Positions 24,546 through 35,869 of a DNA stretch of 64,000 nt are shown piece by piece. The notes below the pieces were generated by a model. It ran no database searches. It had not been told where the DNA came from and saw only the letters and a program-made list of their open reading frames with translations. Every line of letters starts with the position of its first letter. The first letter of the stretch is position 1. This DNA comes from Voacanga thouarsii (Eukaryota > Streptophyta > Magnoliopsida > Gentianales > Apocynaceae): positions 62,001-126,000 of the forward strand of contig JANUWF010002285.1 of the NCBI GenBank assembly GCA_026120185.1, in the 5' to 3' direction. Made by a program: the position numbers and the translations under genes.

Positions 24546-26010
24546 AGTTTCTAGTAGTGTGTTTTTCTGATATAATCAAGTATGAACTTTTATGGACAAA
24601 TAATCTTTATTATACCAATATTTTGCTATAAATAAGCATATGTCGATTATGACCTTATTCATTAAATGATATGTTTTTATGAAATTCTTTACTGGCATTT
24701 ATGTTTTGATAATAATAATAAAAAAAAGCTTTATCATGCTAAATTTGCTCTAGTCACTGGCAAAGTTATTTATGCACAAATTGAAAAGCTTATTTGTTTT
24801 TATCTTTAATAAATCTTGGAAATTGTTACAAGAATTATAAAACATTTGAAAGATGGTACTTTGGCCCCAAAAATAATGTTCTTATGCTTGGATGTGAACT
24901 TGTATTTTGGAATGGAAATATTTTAGGAAAATGGTTTGGCTTTGAAATGTATTAAGCTATGTTATTACATTATAGTGATCAAGTGTTGAGTATTCAACGG
25001 GGGCTTTAACATTTGTATTCGCTTCTGTTAGAGACAGATGACCCCTTGTAACTTGGCTAAGTTCGGGGTTCATCTTACTTCAAATAAAACAACATGACTT
25101 AGAATTAGTCGTCCTTAGCTAGCAACACATTTGAAATAGTGGAAATGGAAATTGGGCATAGGACACTGGGGCCATTGAGTCCGACTATGATGATGGTCAT
25201 AGTGTGGTTGATTGTGGTGCACACATTGGTTTAGTCATATATTTATCATGTTCATAGGATTGAGATCCTATGGTGTTGATGTTTTCAGTTGGATTGAGAT
25301 CCATCCATGTGATATCATAGTGTGGTTGTGAATGCGAATGACGTATTTGAAAATAGGGTATGGTTTATGATCAAAAGCTTAATGCTAATGTTGTAAGTAG
25401 TGCCAGGTTAAATGGTGCAAGGATACTATATGTCATGGTAATGACACACTTTTTCCCCAAAAGAAAGTGGACATAATTTCTTAAAATGTGGGGCAATAGT
25501 TTTAAATATACCATACTTTCCAAATATGCATAAACTATTTTGACAATAGATGACATGGTTTTCAACTATAATGTTTCAAGAGTTCTTTTCAATGGAAAAA
25601 TATGATAAAACCCTTTTACCTATTTTCTAAGGAAAGACACTAGCACACGGAAGACCTACCGAGTACACCACTCACACGTGTGTTATTATTTTCATGTTAT
25701 TGGGGCTTGAAGTGATGTCCTAGATATTAGGAGATTATTCAACCTTTTGAGATATTGAAGTCATAATTGGAATGTATGAGGCAATACTTAAAGGAACCAG
25801 TATACATTATATTGGGATCCTTATGTAACAAATAGACGGGTGTTAAGCAAAACGATGTATTGCACTTGCTATGTATAATAAGTTTAATTTCATGTATATT
25901 TGAAGTTTTAGAATGACTCCATTGTGTACTACGGTATAAATAGTTATAAAGACTACTTGTCTGGGATTTCAGATGGGGCGACATCCCACAAACACATGGA
26001 GGTTACAAAT

Positions 26011-26022
26011 TGGTATCAAAGC
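26011..26022 (+). other. tRNA-Met-type primer binding site
   Basis: tggtatcaaagc, three bases after the LTR end GGTTACA. It has one difference from the common TGGTATCAGAGC complement of initiator tRNA-Met. Confidence 0.75.
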
Positions 26023-26166
26023 TTAAGATTACTAAATTTTGGGATATACAATTGATATAAGAGCTAAGGTGGTAGATTAGATAAAAACTAATTAGAGCCT
26101 ATAATAGAGCATAGTAGAGCCTATACAGACGTAGAAAATCCTAGGGTATCAGACATAGAGATAGAT

Positions 26167-26427
26167 ATGATATTTGAACCTGAGGCGTTTGAGTTGGTTA
26201 TAATCTCTTCCGATGAGTCAGAGGAAGAGGTAGTTGAGATTGTTGTGATATTTGTGGAAGAGTCTGATGGTAGGGATAATAAAGGTAATATAATAAAAGA
26301 TTATATAGCAAGCGGTGACCTAAACTCTAATGATAGTTTAGGGATTGAGGGTCAAGAAGATCTTGGATTAGAGACTCTCGAGTACTATTTTGTATCTTTG
26401 GATTTTGAACCCCAGTTTCTAGGATAA
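26167..26427 (+). pseudogene. Acidic ORF in the gag position of the gypsy element
   Basis: An open frame of 86 codons rich in Glu and Asp (SSDESEEEVVEIVVIFVEES), with no known domain recognised. It lies 145 bases after the primer site, so it probably derives from the start of gag. The frame then closes, and a 5S-like sequence lies about 150 bases downstream. Confidence 0.4.
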
Positions 26428-26579
26428 GTACTGATGATATGTAGATAATTTTATGTGCCCGAGGACCTTATATGTAGAGTGCGGTGCAAATAGTGGCAGT
26501 AATTATGACTAATAATTAATGATATGTGCGTTGCTTGTACTATATTTTATGTACCGGAAACCTTGCTCTGTTGTGTTTT

Positions 26580-26697
26580 GGATGGGTGTAATTATAGTAG
26601 CACCAATGTACCAAATTCCATTAGAACTCCAATGTTAAGCGTGCTTGGTGGGAGTAGTAGTATGATGGGTGACCTCCTGGGAAGTAGCTTTAAGAGT
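26580..26697 (+). pseudogene. 5S-rRNA-like sequence inside a gypsy element
   Basis: The sequence follows plant 5S rRNA along almost its whole length. Clear blocks are ttaagcgtgcttgg (A-box), gagtagtagt (intermediate element) and gatgggtgacctcctgggaa (C-box). The 5' third is more diverged, and the last 15-20 bases are not 5S-like. A tatatttta motif lies 29 bases before the start, where plant 5S genes carry a TATA-like element. It is probably a dispersed 5S pseudogene or part of a Cassandra-type retroelement, whose LTRs contain 5S sequence; paired LTR ends were not identified. It interrupts the gypsy gag region. Confidence 0.85.
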
Positions 26698-26779
26698 TGA
26701 AAAAGAACATTTGGTGTAATTTAAACACAAAAATAAAAAGGGATTCCAACCTTTTAGTGGTAAAAGACCTAGAGAACCT

Positions 26780-27871
26780 ACCCTGTAAGATGATACCAAA
26801 ATTTTCATTGTTTAATTGTGAGAAGAGGAACACCAAGTCATGAATTGCCGCTACCTAGATGATCCATGGGATAGGTGCATTTAAGGAGAAATAATATAGG
26901 ACCGAGGTTGAGAACAATAAGGACCAATCAGGGCTAAAAGTGTGAGTGGTTATTTTGGATAAAATGGATCCTGATACACTAGCGGTTGTAGAAGGTAAAG
27001 TTCTTCTCGCTGGCAAAAAAGCTAAGATTTTGGTAAATCTAGGTTCTACTTATTCTTTTGATCAAAAGATAGGAAATAAGGGTAGAGGGGTTCCATATAA
27101 GATGATAGTTAATACTCTTTTAGGGAAATAGATGAATAGTGATAAGGTATATTCAAAGTATGAGATATTAATAGAAGACATGGTTTTGAATAGAGATTTT
27201 TTATGTTTACTCATAGAAAACTATGTTGCTATTCTTAGGATGAATTGGTTATTTGGACATCACACTTGAGTTGGTTATAGGAAGCAATTTGTAGAGTTTT
27301 GTGAACTAGAAAAAAGTTATACTGGACTTATGGAGAGGAGAAAGTAAGAAAAAAATGATTATCTGATATCTAGAGTAAAGGCTCAGAAATTGTTGCATAA
27401 GAGTTGTGCAAGATATTTAGCCTATTTGTTGAATAACCCAACTACACCTGGGAAACCTAAAAATATACTAGTATTTGGATATTTTTCTAGTTGAGATAAA
27501 AGAATTGCCCTCAGGAAGAAAAGTTCAATGTATTATTGATATGGTACCAACTGTTGAACCCATTTCCAAGACTCTCTATCAAATAGAATCGGTAGAGTTA
27601 GAGGAATTCAAGAAACAATTACAAGATTTGTTAGAGTAGAGATTTATCCAAACTTGCACTCTTTGTGAAGAAAAAGGATAATACTTTAAGAATATGTATA
27701 AATTATTGGGGAATGAACACTGTGATGACAAAGAATTAAATACCCATCATCGATGGTGGATAAGTTATTTGATCAACTACAAGATACTAAATGTTATTCT
27801 AAGCTAGATCTATAGCAGGACTATCATCAAGTTTTAGGGAAGAGGACATTCCTAAAACTGTGTTTAACATA
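26780..27871 (+). pseudogene. Gypsy gag-pol remnant (zinc knuckle, protease, start of RT)
   Basis: A degenerate zinc-knuckle region lies at about 26790-26860. The protease-like stretch VEGKVLLAGKKAKILVNLGS at 26976-27035 shows the aspartic-protease DxG position as NLGS, a likely loss of the catalytic Asp. RT homology starts near 27550 (VEPISKTLYQIESVELEEFK, then QLQDLLE) and reaches the YHQ region near 27815-27830. A trace of the REEDIPKT motif at 27839-27862 follows, and the element is then cut by the Athila-like LTR. Numerous stops and shifts are present. Confidence 0.75.
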
Positions 27872-28984
27872 TGTTGGTGGGTTTCGTGCAGATAGAAAAT
27901 AGTGTAATAAAGGCCACAAATTATCAAGTCTTAAATTAAAATGTCAATCACCAAAACCACACAATAGGGCAAGTATACACATTGCGTAGTATATGGAATA
28001 GCAAGTATCGAATCTACGGGAACTTAGAAACTACCACTACTTTGCTCTAATCTCATTGTCTAGCCCAAATAAATATATGAATTGCAAGTAATTACAGTAC
28101 AGTAGGAAACCTATCATGTTCTCACTCAAGGAAGAGTCACAAGTTCATCAAGAGAGTTGAAAGAGAGAAAGTCCATGTAACAATGAGAATTCCCCCATTG
28201 AACACCTCAAAGATGAGTACCCCTTAAATCCATAAATCTCAACTCTATGCACCGGTGTGGGTCACAAATTAATCTCACTCTTTCTCGAGTTATGAGATCT
28301 CTAATCCCTAAATTTGACTCATTAGTATCTCTACCTAATTAACTAAATCCATGGAGGTATTAAACGCCACTTACAATCCCAAACCATCTGGAAGCCACAA
28401 AACCCCTATCTCTAGGTAATTTCATAAACCCATTCATTATTAGCCCTAATCCATAACCTCCTTCTCGGGTTAATTGGAGATGGCAAACATTAAATTAGTT
28501 AAATGGGTGTCCTATCCTCAACCTTATCTCTTGAAATCATTAAAGAAGAACAATAAATTGAAATACATCAATCAAAACCCATTCAACCAAGATAACAAAA
28601 TGAATACAAATAACCAAATGCCATAGAGATAAAATCATAGATCCAAGAAGAATACATCATTCTAAAGCATAAAAATACGATACAACCCTTATTACAATTA
28701 AAAATCAAATCTTAAACAAAAATTACATAGTAGATAACAAAGAAAAGGGTTAGAAATACTAATAGACAAGTAATTTTTTCCTCTTCCTTGAGAGCTCCTT
28801 GCAATCCTCCTTTCTTCTTTCTTGAATCCCTTGCTTATTCTCTTAATTTTTGAGAGAAAATAGATTCTTAGAGGATCGCTTGGTTGTTAGCCAACAAAGA
28901 CAATGATTTAAGGTTTATAATGGGGTATTTATAGAGAAAAGTGAAGAAAACCTTTAAAATGCGCTGAAATGTGCGTTGTTGCAC

Positions 28985-29298
28985 TTGTGGGCGGCCCAAG
29001 GAAGTGGAACTTCCCTGGGCCACTAGGCTTCTTGCCTGGGGTATTCTTAAAATGAAGTAGGAAGCCTAGGGAAGTTATTCTCCTTAGGCCGCCAGTTAAT
29101 TGCAACATACATACAAATATACAACACCCTACAGCCTAGGGTACTCTTACTTCCCTATGCCGCCATTTACAACACACATAACACACACGACATGAGCTAG
29201 GCATTATGTTCCCTTGGCTACCAAGCTTCTGGACACATATATATACATAATACACAAGGCGGCCAAAAGAAGTTAAGCTTTCCTAGGTTGCCACTTGC

Positions 29299-29345
<47 letters not shown>

Positions 29346-29455
29346 ATACATTTGAAGCAGCTAGCCAAGGGAAGTTTGGCCGCCGGCTTTCTGGACAAAA
29401 CAAACCCAAAATATGCTAGGCGGCATAGGGAACTTTTGGTTCCTTGGCCTCCATA
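28985..29455. repeat. Series of diverged GC-rich palindromes in the LTR
   Basis: About seven units, roughly 60-80 bp apart (near 28990, 29068, 29130, 29196, 29259, 29360 and 29418). Each resembles GGCGGCCNAGGGAAGT facing ACTTCCCTNGGCCGCC with a short centre. The best is gcggcccaaggaagt...acttccctgggccac at 28991-29022. Confidence 0.75.
29299..29344. repeat. (TA)n(TG)n microsatellite
   Basis: A short TA run followed by about 19 TG units. Confidence 0.97.
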
Positions 29456-31347
29456 ATTTTTTTGTGTAGGCATCCTTTATTCTTACTTTTGTGTGCTTAT
29501 TCATTTCTCTTCCATTTTTGCTCCATGCTCTTTCCTTTCTTCACTTTCATCTTCACTTGGTCTTTTCTATATTTCCTACAAAAACATGATGAGAATGGTT
29601 TGGTGAGTGGTGATTTCAATAAGGATTTACTACAATTAAAACACAAAAATACTAGAAAAATATGTATATGATGAGTCCTCATCACACACCCGCACACTTA
29701 AATCTTTTCTTATCCTCAAGCAAACCACACTTATTCATGAACAAAGAATTAACTGATATACAAATTAAGCACCCTTCATTGATTCACAACTTAACTATTC
29801 TGCAAACTAAGAAAAATACATTATTTTATAAGGATAATGAATAGATAATTTACAAGTACAATGAGAAATATTCTACATAGCATTTTTGGTGAATAATCAA
29901 GACAACTTATCACATATGCAGTAGGGTCAAAATGGTAAAGAGATTATTTTATCCTCCACCTTAGAATTCATCTCAACACTAATCTATCCAAGTTAATCCC
30001 ATATATATCCTTATATTAGGCTAGATACAACCATGAACCTCAAAGTGAAATTAACAAGTTTATGACAATTAAATGTGATTCACTCAATATCTCCAATCAA
30101 TACTTTCAAACAAAGTGATTTATATGAGATAGGATCCAGCAACTCACTTAAGTCTTGTGGCTATCCCAAGTACATATATTACATATGCTACATTACAATA
30201 CAACAAAACCATACTTTTTGATACAATAATACAATAATACATTTCAATTTGAATTAGCAAAGTAGAAGCCTCTCATTTTTCATCATTTTTCTTTTTACAA
30301 GGGAATGCTCTAATAATGATTTTGACTTAAATGATATTCTTACATCCCTTGCATTTCTTTTTCTTTTTCTTTTTCTTTCATTTTCTTTTCTTTTTCATCA
30401 AACGTTGTTTTTCGTCATAGGACATGAGTTTTTGCATTCCTATATCATTTTTTCTCCTCACTTATGTAGGTGCATTTAGCAACCTACCTCTTGGTCCTAT
30501 TTTCCTTTTTATTGAAAATTACAAAAAAATCATTGTAATTTTCTATAATATAACATATAACACAAAAGAATGAATGAATAACTAGGGTTAGCCACGAGAT
30601 TTGAGATAAGCCTACGAACCAGACTCTATAATTCATCACTAAGTTTTCACCCCTTCTCAAAGAATTAAGCTTCACAAACACTTTTAAAGGTATAAACAAG
30701 ATTAGTTTACTTATCCAAACTTAGTCTATGTCATGCCCAATATCTAAGTGTACATAAAAATAACTTTCCTAGAAAAGTCTTCAGTAGAATCCCATGTAAA
30801 AAGATGAATAATAACTCCACCAAAACTAACACATATTAATACACATACCAACAAGCCTTGCAAACGAAACCAAGAATGTGAAAAATTTTTTTAGCCAAAA
30901 TGCAAAAACAAAAAATTTAGCCTAAAAAAAAAAGAAAATTCCAAAATATATAATACAAAATTGTAAAGAAAATATTATTTAACCTCGTCCCCACACTTAA
31001 ATCGGATAATGTCCTCATTCTCCAAAAATCAAACAACATACAAAATTTTCATAGGACTAAAAGAAATAAAAGGGAGAAGAAGATAAATAAATACTCCCCT
31101 AACATCTTGAAGCATAATCTATCATAGGAGGGCGAATATTTGAATTGTTTTCCAAAAGAAGTAAAATCTTCCATCCTACAAAAATAAAGAAAAATACAAT
31201 AGTATACCATGTCTAAAGAGATAATAATAAAAAGAATACAAAAATAATAGATAAAGAAAATAATTCAAAAGCAACTATAATTAAAAAGAATATAAGAAGT
31301 TGTACAAAAATACATTAGTATCAATATTAATAAAAATAAATCATCAT

Positions 31348-31424
31348 GTAGTAGTAGTAGTAGCAGTAGCAGCAGCATCGGCAGCAGCAGCAACAATAGT
31401 AGTAGTAGTAGTAGTAGTAGTAGT

Positions 31425-31457
<33 letters not shown>

Positions 31458-31476
31458 AACAATAACAACAAAAATA
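31348..31476. repeat. Compound trinucleotide repeat
   Basis: (GTA)n, (GCA)n, (GTA)n and (ACA)n in succession. The long Leu-only and Val/Thr-only frames across it are artefacts of the repeat. Confidence 0.95.
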
Positions 31477-31574
31477 ACAATAATAAATCAATGAAATAAC
31501 ATAAAGAATAATATTTATAAAAATTCGAACAATAAGGCTAGTTACAAGTATAATAGCTAAACTAATAAAATACT

Positions 31575-33003
31575 TGAAAGGGGCTAAAATCTTTACTATT
31601 TTCCTAGTTATTTGAGGTTAATTTGAGATATTTTTGATGTAATAGCTAGGAATTTTCTATCCCATTTGATATTTTGCTTCTAGAAAGTATTTTGAACAAA
31701 TTTGTGCAGGATTGAGTTGATTTCGAGTAAAAAGTGCAAATTTTCCGATTGCACCTGGCGCCATATCTGGCCATTGCAACAGGCGCCAGGTCTAATTTGG
31801 AAAAATAGAGAAAACAGAGCAACGTTCAGGGGACCAAATAGAACACACCTCACCCTAGGTAGGTTAAAGGGACAGGCGCCATGTCCGATCAAGACACACG
31901 AATCCTGTGCACGATTTTGGTATCTTCCAAAGGATTTTGGCATTTTTCGAATCCTACTCGATCAAGACTCCTTAAACAATGAATTTTAGCATAAAAAAAA
32001 AGCCTATAAAGATAATAAAAACATGAGAAAATGGTGGAATCCAATAATCAAAGTTGCAAATCACTCAAAGATGGAGGAGATTCACAATTCAAGGAGGGTT
32101 GTTCAAGAAAGTCTTCACGGGGAAAGAAGAAGGCATGTCTATGAGCGTTTTCTTATACCTTTATTTTATTGTTCTTAAACAATGATGTATTTAATGTTTT
32201 CATTGTAATTTGACATTATTTTGGGATTCATGGTTTTGTATTAATTTAGTTATTTGATCAATTTTTTTTATCATCCTTGATATTTGATTACTGGTTATCA
32301 TTGGTTATTAATGTGTTTACTTCTAATTGACTTAGGAAATGATGTTATAAGTTCATTGCATTGATTTCATATTTGTTAAATCTTAATAGACTTAAGGAAA
32401 TAATGGACTTAGGAAACAAAGTTAAGATTAAAGAACTAAGTAATTAAAGATTAGTTGATTTCGCCTAGAGCATAAGGTCATTGGCTAATTTCATGCTTAT
32501 GAGGAATTGAATTTAATGCATTTTTGGTTATGTTGGTTTGATTAGGAAATATACTAATTTAATCAAAAGATAGTGATTCCATATATTAGGAAGAAGTGGA
32601 GTCTATATAAGTGGATTCATGACTTGGGAATTGATTGAATTTTACTTTATATTCTTTCATGATGCCAATATGATGATTAATTGAGATAGTTACTAAATGG
32701 TTCATTATAATGTATTCTAGGATAATTGTCTAAGTTTCATATTTTCACATCCTTGAGTTGTACATATTTCTTTATTTTCCTTTTTATTATCTTATCAATT
32801 TATTTGGTCGGTTAAACAATGAATGAAAAGTGATTAGTGTGTACTTGTTCCTTTGAGGATCGATACTAATTAATTCTTTATACTATGCTTGTGATGAGTA
32901 CACTTGCTCATATGTGTATTTCGGGATTAATGTTTTAATTAAAACTTGACTAAGGGATGGATTGAATTCAATGATTTTTATACACCCAAAATTTATGCAT
33001 TAA
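31575..33003 (+). repeat. 5' LTR of the Athila-like element
   Basis: It matches the 3' LTR at both ends (ttaatttgagatacttttgatgt block; acacccaaaatttatgcat end) and the reverse LTR at 203-1143 in its middle. It contains a perfect 10-bp inverted repeat around GGCGCC at 31753-31791. Confidence 0.8.
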
Positions 33004-33026
33004 GTTTTTGCGGCATTACAAGGGAA
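33004..33026 (+). other. Degenerate Athila primer binding site
   Basis: agtttttgcggcattacaag differs from the usual TTTTGGCGCCGTTGCCGGGG (tRNA-Asp type) by several changes but lies directly after the LTR. The better-preserved sites at 57235-57255 and 57322-57341 support the reading. Confidence 0.5.
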
Positions 33027-33340
33027 CAATATCATGAAAGCTTAGATTTTGTTGATTTAACCATATTTATATGTTTATATAACTATATGTAAATATGTGA
33101 ATATGTACATATATTTCTTGTATGAATAGGTGCCATATTTTGTTGTTTGTATAATTTTAATTTCCCAATTTCACTATATGTTGTAATTTGACTAACCCTA
33201 TTCATGCGTGTATATAGTTGGATAATTTGTAAATTCTATAATCTCATTATCTTCTTGTCTTTGTAGATATTGCCCTTAGTTTATGACCCAATGATCCAAA
33301 GACGACATAGCTTAATCCGGAGATCGAGAGGACATTAGAA

Positions 33341-34662
33341 ATGCTTAGAAGGGTGGTTAGACAAAGGGTGAGAGATGACATGGAGGTTAATCAACCCAAC
33401 AATAGTGGTAATGGTGGTAATAACAGGAGGACTATAGATAATTTTGTGAAACCTGCAATCTCAGGTACAGGTTCGAGTATAACGAGACTTAGGATAGATG
33501 TTAAAAACTTCGAAATAAAGCCTAACATAATCTAAATGATTCAAAACATAGTACAATTTGATGGGCTACCTGATGAAGATCATAATGCCCATCTTGCGAG
33601 TTTTTTAAAAATTCGTGACACTTTTAAAATGAACGGTGATTTTGAAGATATTATTATCAAACTAAGGCTTTTTCCCTTTTCTTTGAGAGGTAGAGTAAAA
33701 TCTTGGCTAAAATCTTTGCTAGCCGGATCTATCACCACTTGAAATGTTTTGGCTGAAAAAGTTTTAGCAAAATATTTTCCCCAGCTAGAACATCCAATCT
33801 TAGGACTAATATTTTTACCTTCCAATAGTTCAAAACTAAAAATCTTTTTGAGTGTTGGGAGAGGTTTAAGGAGATGCTTAGAAAATGTCCTCATCATGGG
33901 TTCGCTAGGTATGCAAATGCAAATCTTTTATAGTGGCTTAAGTCTTTCTACAAGATAATTGGTTGATGCATCTATAGGAGGTTTCATTAATTCCAAAACC
34001 CCCAGAGGAGATATTTGATTTGATTGAAAATCTTGCGACAAACAACTATACTTGGGATAGTTCATAGTTAAAAGGTCACGTTCATGGTGTGTACAAGGTG
34101 GATGTAATGGCGGCTTTGGAGGCCAAGATGGAGGCACTGACACAAAAGATGGAGCAAATGGTGATGTCTCTTTCCCAAGGACAGGTAATGAGTGTATGTT
34201 GTGACTTTTGTAGGGAAGGGCATCTAAATCATGAGTGCCAAAACATGGAGTCCTCACAAGAGTTGTTAGAACAAGTTGCACTTGTGGGCAATGGACGACA
34301 AGGTAAAAATTCTTATAGCACCACTTGCAACCCTGGTTAGAGGAAACATCTAAACGTTTCATGGAATAACTAAAACCAACCTAGGCAGGCTTCTTCTAAT
34401 TTTGGGAATCAGACTCAACCTCCCTTTCCCTACAATGCACCACTGACTAAGCCATCACTGGAGGAGTTGGTTAACTATGGTAAATGGTACGGAGACACAG
34501 TTTCAAGGAGTGGATGCAAGCACGAGAAATTTGGAAGCATCCATGTGCAACCTTGAGAATCAAATTGAACAACTGACCAAACTCCTTAGAGATCGTCAAG
34601 CCGGATCCCTTCTAGGAAATACTGAGACTAATCCACTTGGCCCAGACCATGGAAAACAATGA
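33341..34662 (+). pseudogene. Athila-like gag
   Basis: The frame at 33341 carries the retrotransposon-gag signature (IQNIVQFDGLPDEDHNAHLA, then KSWLKSLLAGSITT, then LAEKVLAKYFP). It is broken by TAA at 33533-33535 and TGA at 33740-33742, both explained by single C-to-T or G-to-A changes. A frameshift follows near 33830, and 34089-34340 continues in another frame with a zinc-knuckle-like CDFCREGHLNHEC. The last part (34477-34662) ends LRDRQAGSLLGNTETN, which is the place where Athila gag normally runs into pol. Gag packages element RNA. Confidence 0.78.
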
Positions 34663-35869
34663 TTTTTCTTTAGTTTTTTTGGGATATCTCTTTAATTTTT
34701 ATGTGCTTTCATTTATTTTTCTGCCTTTTTAATTTTTACAATGAATTCTCTTCCTGATTTTGTGTTTTAATTATTGTTTATTTTTATTAATTAATTAAAA
34801 AAATAATGTTTGGTCGGCCAGAGCTGACCTGGCGCCAGGCCCAAACTTTGGCCAAGGCACCGGGCTAGTACGGCTAAAACAATGCCAAGACAGCCTGGGC
34901 TCGGCGCAAGGCCCAGTCCTTGGACCTAGCACTAGGTCCAATCGGCCATAAGCCAACCAATGGCCATTCTTGGCCATTTTTTCAAACAACTCTCATCTCC
35001 CTTGTTTTTTCTCTCAACCCATCGTCGGGTCCAACTCCAAAATACCACCAAGTTACTTTCGAACCCCCAAAACATATTCCAAACACAAAATCATCACTTT
35101 GTTCTTGAAGTTTTAGATTAAAACCAAGAAAAATCCAAACTTTTCTCACAAAACCCATTTTTCAATCCTTCAATTAGGTGCACGATTTCTTCAATCTTTT
35201 TGCATAGGATTATTGCCCATACATTGGAGATCATTGTGGTATGATTTTTCTACATTTTTTACTATTCAATTTTTCATATTGATTATTGGGTATTTTTCTA
35301 TAAATTTTGGTCTGAAAATTCTTATTTATTTTTGGTTGGATGATTTGAATGCAAATTTTTGTTTCTTTGAAGCTTAGTTAGCATACATGATTAATAATGA
35401 TATTTAATTGATGCAATTCACGTTTTACATCTTTTTGGAAGCTATTGAGCATGCCTCTTTTGTGTGTAATTTTGAGTTTACCAAGATATGTGATAATTTG
35501 TCATGTTTAACTTAGCATTGTGATTATGAGCTTTACATTATGATATGGATGGCATTGCTAATTGAACATTGTGATTATGAGCTTTACATTGCTAATTGAT
35601 AGCTATTGAGCATTGTGATTTGATCATAAATATTGATATTGTGTTTGGGATCAGACAATGGCTATATACCTTGCAGGTTTTGTTGGAGGAGGTTGTGTTG
35701 TATTTTATTGGCTATCTTTTGGTGTTTTGTGTTGAGGTGGTGGTTGTTTTGAGTGGTGTTATGATTGTGAGAAGGTTGAGCATTGTGTTTGATCGTGTTG
35801 TGAGGAGTGATCTTGAGGGTGTCTTATTTTCTTACCTTTATACCTTTGTCCATCATCACATCTACATCA

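Larger units (their letters stand above)
15591..24559. mobile_element. Outer CACTA transposon, non-autonomous shell
   Basis: The left end CACTACTAGAAACTAGG and the right end (reverse complement CACTACTAGAAACTTGG) are terminal inverted repeats that continue with few mismatches through aatcagcca. Both sides carry the 3-bp target duplication TGT (15588-15590 and 24560-24562), as expected for CACTA elements. Without the inner element the shell is about 1.6 kb: subterminal repeats at both ends, a (GA)n run, a tRNA-like segment and a tandem 110-bp unit. It has no coding capacity of its own, so it would have needed transposase from elsewhere. Confidence 0.88.
14083..27871 (+). mobile_element. Chromovirus-like Ty3/gypsy element, truncated and split by CACTA elements
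   Basis: A 5' LTR runs from TGTAACACCC at 14083 to GGTTACA at 26007 and is about 2.95 kb once the CACTA insertion is removed (14083-15590 plus 24563-26007). A tRNA-Met-type primer site follows at 26011. Gag-position, protease and reverse-transcriptase remnants follow in order to 27871, where a reverse-strand Athila-like LTR cuts it off. No 3' LTR was found. PR-RT order, LTR ends and primer site point to the Del/Tekay group. All coding parts carry stops and shifts. Confidence 0.75.
27872..29684 (-). repeat. Athila-like LTR, about 1.8 kb
   Basis: Boundaries are set from the polypurine-like tract beyond 29684 and from similarity of its 3' end (reverse of 27880-28025) to the LTR end next to the primer site at 57342-57491. 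The block atagcaagtatcgaatc is shared by both. It contains the palindrome series at 28985-29455 and a (TG)n run. Confidence 0.68.
27872..31250 (-). mobile_element. Athila/Tat-like gypsy element, 3' part only
   Basis: Read in reverse: an untranslated 3' region (31250 down to 29685) with the gaggacattatccg, taagtgtgggg block at 30985-31020 that matches 37365-37395 of the forward Athila-like element. A purine-rich taagtgtgcggg at 29700-29689 follows, then the LTR from TGATGAGG at 29684 to about 27872 (ending in caaca). No 5' LTR, gag or pol is visible to the right, so it is truncated. It is inserted in the gypsy RT region. Confidence 0.7.

Noticed and set aside
31265..31480. Long Leu-only frame on the reverse strand and Val/Thr frame on the forward strand
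   Set aside because: Produced by the trinucleotide repeat at 31348-31476; no gene signals.
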